A stretch of DNA of 27,764 bases from contig DCVM01000167.1 in assembly GCA_002327985.1 (NCBI GenBank), positions 17,649 to 45,412 on the forward strand, read 5' to 3'. The position numbers and the translations under genes were made by a program. The stretch comes from Syntrophaceae bacterium UBA2188. GTDB taxonomy: Bacteria > Desulfobacterota > BSN033 > UBA1163. The notes under the pieces are model-generated. The model saw only the letters and a program-made list of their open reading frames with translations. It did no database searches and had not been told where the DNA came from. This document shows, one piece after another, positions 24,186-27,764 of this stretch. Position 1 is the stretch's first letter. Each line of letters starts with the position of its first letter.

Positions 24186-24458
24186 CTATCTCCATTTATA
24201 AATGATCCCGTTTGAGTCGGCCCAGAACCTATTCGACCAAAGTTGGCGGATGCCATATCCATAATCCTCCCATTTCTCCCAAACATAGACGTTACCGCCC
24301 CTACCATCAGAAGTTACTCGGGAAGGGGGTCCCCACGTATCTATTACTGTAGAAATGGGTTGACCTATTCTATCTTGTCTTAGCTGATTGATTGAGGAAC
24401 AGTTGAAAGTTAAAACAAGTAATAACAAAATCCCTAATTTAAAAAATAAGGATTTCAT
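24186..24458 (-). CDS. small lipoprotein (OmlA/SmpA-like pattern)
   Basis: A 90-residue lipoprotein. The ATG at 24458 has GAGGTG 6 bases before it. Residues 1-19 are a lipoprotein signal peptide with lipobox LTFNC (C20 should be lipidated). The mature part contains IGQPISTVIDTWGPPSRV, then VYVWEKW and a terminal NGIIYKWR. The pattern of a short helix, a GxP turn and two beta strands resembles SmpA/OmlA-type outer-membrane lipoproteins, although the similarity is only general. Its signal region is similar in DNA and protein to that of the next gene upstream (both begin MKSL and have KLG). Confidence 0.7.
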   Translation of the reverse strand: MKSLFFKLGILLLLVLTFNCSSINQLRQDRIGQPISTVIDTWGPPSRVTSDGRGGNVYVWEKWEDYGYGIRQLWSNRFWADSNGIIYKWR

Positions 24459-24479
24459 CCAGGTCACCTCTTTTCCCAT

Positions 24480-24887
24480 TTATTTGCATACTGCTTTGTG
24501 TAGAGCACCCATTATTGTATTCGGGGCAATAGATTTCCATTCTGGTGGAAGCCAGACTTGAGGAGTGGAAATTTCTCCTTCCCTTGAATAATGAGAGGTT
24601 GAAACCAGACATATCTTTTTCTCTTCACAATTTATTTCCCACAAACCTATGGTATGATCTAAATGATTCAAATTCTCCTGTTCCTTAAATTTCTTCGAAT
24701 AAACTATTTTTAACAAAACTCCGACGATGTTCTCTGACGAACGTGTTATATTTTCCGGTTCGTAGAAAAATTTTCCTTGAAAGTTTGTCTGCAAAAGTTT
24801 CCAATCCGCCCCCCACACTTCCACATAGGCAAAGATAAGAAATCCGATAACAAGGGAATTTCCTAACTTACACCGTAGTGATTTCAT
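24480..24887 (-). CDS. exported surface-adhesin protein E-like protein
   Basis: A 135-residue protein from ATG 24887 (GGATGTG upstream; an ATG rather than the in-frame GTG at 24896). Residues 1-26 form a signal peptide ending near VWGA. The mature part fits the surface-adhesin protein E family: DWKLLQ, FFYEPENI, a central variable strand, LWEINCEEKKI with a cysteine, and WKSIAPNT ... AVCK with a final cysteine; the two cysteines may form a disulfide. The family is widespread in bacteria and mostly not adhesive; its role is unknown. Located in the accessory region 3' of tRNA-Pro. Confidence 0.7.
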   Translation of the reverse strand: MKSLRCKLGNSLVIGFLIFAYVEVWGADWKLLQTNFQGKFFYEPENITRSSENIVGVLLKIVYSKKFKEQENLNHLDHTIGLWEINCEEKKICLVSTSHYSREGEISTPQVWLPPEWKSIAPNTIMGALHKAVCK

Positions 24888-24939
24888 CCGGGGCACATCC
24901 TTTTACTCTTTATATCCTGATTTACTATCCTCACCATCC

Positions 24940-25068
24940 CTAAAATTCCTTCTTGTTAAACATCCCTTGCTCCACTAATAATCTGGTAAAAGCTTCTTGT
25001 CGGATAACTTGGGACATCAGGAATTCTTCAAAGGAAACGACTTGTTTAGGATCAAGGGGGATTGCCAT
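24940..25068 (-). CDS. small conserved protein, probably frameshifted
   Basis: ATG 25068 follows a perfect AGGAGG by 6 bases and opens a 42-codon frame beginning MAIPLDPKQVVSFEEFL and ending NKKEF before TAG. I recall a deltaproteobacterial small-protein family with this N-terminus whose members continue beyond this point with an FLEMV-like ending. In the next frame the sequence here reads FLGMVRIVNQDIKSKR, which suits that continuation, so one T appears to be missing from the TTTT run at about 24943-24946. It may be a real truncation or a base-calling error in a short homopolymer. Function unknown. Confidence 0.55.
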   Translation of the reverse strand: MAIPLDPKQVVSFEEFLMSQVIRQEAFTRLLVEQGMFNKKEF

Positions 25069-25126
25069 TATAGACCTCCTGAAATTTACCGAAATGAGTC
25101 CAAACAGGAACAACCCTCGAAATGGT

Positions 25127-25336
25127 TCAGCTTACAGATTTGGAGATTGATACATTCCATCCTAAACGAAATCGGCTGTGGCAGTTAGGACAAATTAAAA
25201 CTATCTCTCCATCTGAACTCTTTTTGCTCCACTTAAAAGAAACGTGGAATCCATCCTGGTAGTCGCATGAAGGACACTTATACAATTCTCCCTGAGCCTT
25301 AAGTCCTTTAATCCTTTTTTTTGAACCCATCTCCAT
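25127..25336 (-). CDS. small zinc-ribbon protein
   Basis: A 69-residue protein starting at ATG 25336, which follows GGAGGGTG by 4 bases. Two cysteine pairs, CPSC (C21, C24) and CPNC (C49, C52), 24 residues apart and flanked by short strands, form a four-cysteine zinc ribbon. The N-terminus is basic (GSKKRIKGLKAQG). No other domain is present, so it may bind nucleic acid or a protein partner; nothing more can be said. The next gene on the same strand is the small protein at 24940-25068. Confidence 0.7.
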   Translation of the reverse strand: MEMGSKKRIKGLKAQGELYKCPSCDYQDGFHVSFKWSKKSSDGEIVLICPNCHSRFRLGWNVSISKSVS

Positions 25337-25474
25337 AAAACACCCTCCTAAAAATAACCTATTCCCTGGTCTTGGTACTATAGAATATGGGTTGACTCAC
25401 ATCATTTTCAAGTCATCTATCTCAAATTCGTAAATCGGCCATTGCATGAGATTCTCTGTTTCCAAGAAGCCTTT

Positions 25475-26308
25475 TTAGAGCTTGCACCCTGGTGTTAGAC
25501 CCCGGCGTTTTGCAATGTTAAGCAGCCTTTTACTTGCACCCGGAGACAACCCGTAGCTGTCCAATTCTGCCTGAAGGACTTCGAGTGTGCCGTAACCCTC
25601 GAGGTACCCGTTTAGCCGTGCTGCTGCAGTGGAATTCATAAAATCATTGTCGTTAGGGTACATTGCATGAAATTCCTTCATGAGGTCCGGTTCACCCCGG
25701 AGATTGTATTTCTGATGATACGCCTCGGCCGGGTAAAATTCTGCAGCCGCAACAATTTCAGTAAAAATCTTACCCTTTCTTCTTATCGTTTCTCGGTCCC
25801 TCGTTTCTGTAGCCAGCCGCCTCTGCTTCTCATTGTGAAAGAATATGACGGATATGTACTGTCTCGACCAGGACCGTTGAGCCGGATTGTGGCTATCCCA
25901 GAAGGTTTCTAACAGTTTTTCATAAGAGATCCTTGTTGGATCGTAGTCAATCTGAATCGTCTCCGTGTGATCACCAAGATTGTGATAGGTAGGGTTCTTT
26001 CTCGTCCCTCCTGCATACCCGACACGGGTGCGAATGACACCAGGGATACTCCCGAACCGGGAGTCGGGTACCCAGAATCAACCTAGCCCAAAGGTTGCCG
26101 TTTCGGTCTTAAACACCGCAAAACGGTCTATGGGTGGCATCGCAACGTTTGGCATCGAATTCGTCATTGTCACCGCCATGATTTCCCTCTCTTTCGTTGC
26201 TTCCATATTATTACATGCATGGTGGGAGATCCCAAATCCTATAATGATAGATATCGCTACAGTTATTAAAACCCGCTTGCTGAATTTGAAGGGATCTTGA
26301 GCACCCAT
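25475..26308 (-). CDS. msrA: selenocysteine-containing exported MsrA (TGA at 26078-26080 read as Sec)
   Basis: Peptide-methionine (S)-S-oxide reductase, 277 residues when the in-frame TGA is read as selenocysteine. ATG 26308 follows AAGGAGG by 6 bases. Residues 8-31 form an export signal; C32 in SHHAC could be a poor lipobox. The catalytic motif, normally GCFW, reads G-U77-FW. Downstream are VGYAGGTRKNPTYHNLGDHTE, IDYDP, FWDSHNPAQRSWSRQY and FYPAEAYHQKYNL, all MsrA signatures, with no other stop. The only cysteine after U77 is C275, near the C-terminus and a candidate resolving residue. A SECIS-like hairpin follows the TGA. Cysteine-to-stop decay would be the alternative, but the intact downstream frame argues against it. 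It should repair oxidised methionine in the envelope; electron donor unknown. Confidence 0.88.
26043..26077 (-). promoter_or_regulatory. bacterial SECIS element in msrA
   Basis: Immediately after the TGA (26078-26080), the minus strand folds into ACUCCCG-GUU-CGGGAGU (26064-26048): a perfect 7-bp stem with a 3-base loop whose first base is G, 20 bases after the UGA. GGG at 26073-26071 and CCC at 26045-26043 can extend it. Bacterial SECIS elements recruit SelB with Sec-tRNA and require a loop about 16-37 bases from UGA with an early G; both hold here. Confidence 0.8.
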
Positions 26309-26455
26309 CCGAAGCCTCCTTTTTAATTTTATCATCTATCTGCGGAGCTTTCAAACAGCCCACAGCGGTGGCAGAGCCTAAAAAATCCTCTGACATGCCG
26401 ACCATTACGAAGTAATTTGAGGGTGACTTTCAAAGTTAGTATCGTTCAGAGAAAC

Positions 26456-27472
26456 TTAACGGATGCCATTAGACCTATTATTCGTATCTTTTTTATCCTC
26501 TTTGTATTTCAACTTTGGTGGCTCAATCATAACCGTCATCCCCGGGGGGACCGAGCGGGTTAACCAAACATTTCCCCCTATAACCGAACCTGCCCCAATC
26601 ACCGTCTCCCCTCCTAAAATTCTGGCACCGGCATAAATGGTTACATGGTCTTCTATCGTTGGGTGCCGCTTCATTTTTCGAAGCAGATCCCCTTTTTCCT
26701 CCACGGGCAGGCTCAAGGCACCCAACGTGACCCCCTGATAAATCCTTACGTAGTCTCCAATTACACTGGTCTCTCCGATGACCACACCGGTACCATGATC
26801 AATGAAAAAATGACGACCGATGATCGCTCCTGGGTGGATATCAATACCAGTGATGCTATGCGCATATTCGGCCATCATTCTCGGGATTAAGGGAATCCCT
26901 TGAAGATGAAGCTCGTGAGCCAGACGATAGGTAGAGATGGCTAAAATACTGGGGTAGCCAAAGATAATCTCGTCAAAGCTTTTCGCGGCGGGATCTCCCT
27001 GGTAGCCAGCCCTCACGTCCTCAGCCAGTATTCTCCTGAGGTCTTTTAATTTTTTCAGAAGGCTAATGGCCTCCTTTTGCCCCCTTTCGAAACAATGGGT
27101 ACAGACCATTTGATGGCGACGGCATTCATGGCGGATACTCAGGGTTATTTGCCTGGATAAAAGTTCAAAAAGGGTATTTATTTCAATCCCAATTTGATAG
27201 GCCAAATTGCAGTTATCCACCTCATGCTCCCCAAAATATCCGGGAAAGAGAACCTTCTTGAGACGCTCGGCGATTTCAATCACAGCCGCTTGGGATGGCA
27301 ATCCTACCAGATTTAAGTGATGAAAGGTATCCGAGTTCTGACAACTTTCTACCAGTTCTGAAACGATCTGGGGAAGTTCATTACGAAACAAAAGAGGCTG
27401 CTTGCATACCTCCTCGCCTGGTTTTGAAGGGGATTTTTTGTCGGCAGAGTATTCACAATCGAGTTTATCCAT
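26456..27472 (-). CDS. cysE: serine O-acetyltransferase (EpsC type)
   Basis: A 338-residue serine acetyltransferase, which makes O-acetylserine from serine and acetyl-CoA, the first step of cysteine synthesis. ATG 27472 is chosen over a start at 27535 because AAAGGAG precedes it by 8 bases. The first 180 residues are a helical domain (including the segment EDVRAGYQGDPAA); the left-handed beta helix follows with hexapeptide repeats in DIHPGAIIGRHFFIDHGTG, VVIGETSVIGDYVRIYQGVTLG, GAL and the acetyl-CoA end GAGSVIGGNVWLTRSVPPG. The N-terminal extension and ending are like deltaproteobacterial EpsC proteins. Three cysteines in HECRRHQMVCTHC are unusual and could bind metal or respond to redox state. 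Confidence 0.9.
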   Translation of the reverse strand: MDKLDCEYSADKKSPSKPGEEVCKQPLLFRNELPQIVSELVESCQNSDTFHHLNLVGLPSQAAVIEIAERLKKVLFPGYFGEHEVDNCNLAYQIGIEINTLFELLSRQITLSIRHECRRHQMVCTHCFERGQKEAISLLKKLKDLRRILAEDVRAGYQGDPAAKSFDEIIFGYPSILAISTYRLAHELHLQGIPLIPRMMAEYAHSITGIDIHPGAIIGRHFFIDHGTGVVIGETSVIGDYVRIYQGVTLGALSLPVEEKGDLLRKMKRHPTIEDHVTIYAGARILGGETVIGAGSVIGGNVWLTRSVPPGMTVMIEPPKLKYKEDKKDTNNRSNGIR

Positions 27473-27764
27473 GGATAGGGCTCCTTTTTTTGAATTCTTA
27501 GAACCATTCTTCCTTATCGAAAACCAGTCTTTCAATTCCCAACCAGGTTCAGCAGGAATTCAATCTTCTTGACCAAGCTATATTCACTTTAGTATCCAAG
27601 CCCAGGAGGGAAATTGCAAGGCCTTCTATACTTTCCTTCTTAGTGGTTGCTATTTCACTGGTAAGTCGTGTTGTAACAGGAAGGTACTAAAAAGCTGGCT
27701 GAAGATTAAACCGCTTTGGACCAAGCCATAACGAAATCTTCTCCTCCCTGTGAATTTCTTCCTG
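27473..27764. other. upstream region of cysE to window edge
   Basis: No clear gene or promoter consensus. On the minus strand a 25-codon frame enters from the window edge and stops with TAG at 27687-27689 (ending FNLQPAF); it may be the tail of a gene that starts beyond the window, but nothing in it is recognisable. Confidence 0.3.

Noticed and set aside
24953..25188. Two overlapping plus-strand frames of about 65 codons
   Set aside because: They lie opposite a minus-strand small gene with a perfect ribosome binding site and have none themselves.
26078..26308. msrA as a pseudogene broken by a stop codon
   Set aside because: The stop is a TGA exactly at the catalytic cysteine, the frame is otherwise intact for 200 codons, and a SECIS-like hairpin follows.
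26211..26405. 64-codon minus-strand frame beginning MVGMSEDFLGSATAVG
   Set aside because: It overlaps the start of msrA in another frame and has no ribosome binding site.

Overview
The window looks like a chromosome segment of an uncultured, roughly mid-GC deltaproteobacterium in the broad sense (Desulfobacterota). This rests on the gene order xseA-xseB-ispA-dxs-tlyA-DUF4416-yicC-gmk-rpoZ, the several PilZ proteins, FolE2 with QueD, an EpsC-type serine acetyltransferase, and palindromic intergenic repeats of a kind common in such genomes. The taxonomy is inference from gene content; no rRNA gene is present.

Layout. (1) 1-6.2 kb, mostly minus strand: a small exported protein, a small CxxC protein, three PilZ (cyclic-di-GMP receptor type) proteins, a 641-residue multidomain protein ending in an endonuclease III-like iron-sulfur motif, and a DUF4124 periplasmic protein. 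Long AT-rich gaps and a cluster of palindromic repeats separate them. (2) 6.2-10.9 kb, minus strand: a MoxR-type AAA+ ATPase, a GXGXG beta-helix protein and a VWA protein in one probable operon, followed by a SAM methyltransferase. (3) 11-20.4 kb, minus strand: a tightly packed housekeeping operon (exonuclease VII, isoprenoid precursor synthesis, TlyA, DUF4416, YicC, guanylate kinase, RNA polymerase omega, an HD phosphohydrolase) with many overlapping stop/start codons. Its first gene may be leaderless. (4) 20.7-23.4 kb, plus strand: glycerate 2-kinase, QueD and FolE2 behind a near-consensus sigma-70 promoter. (5) 23.6-26.4 kb: tRNA-Pro(CGG) with a truncated integrase abutting its 3' end, then an accessory stretch of small minus-strand genes (lipoprotein, surface-adhesin-E-like protein, a probably frameshifted small protein, a zinc ribbon) and an exported MsrA. 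(6) 26.5-27.5 kb: serine acetyltransferase.

The most notable item is the MsrA at 25475-26308. The reading frame is continuous over 277 codons except for one in-frame TGA, which falls exactly where the catalytic cysteine of the GCFW motif belongs. A hairpin with a 7-bp stem and GUU loop begins 13 nt after that TGA, as a bacterial SECIS should. I read this as a selenocysteine-containing, exported methionine sulfoxide reductase that automatic gene calling would split into two fragments. Other points of interest are the AAA+/GXGXG/VWA operon, the 641-residue protein that appears to join an L7/L12-like domain to a catalytically degenerate HhH-GPD iron-sulfur domain, and a leader with two tandem hairpins and a perfect but orphan Shine-Dalgarno sequence.
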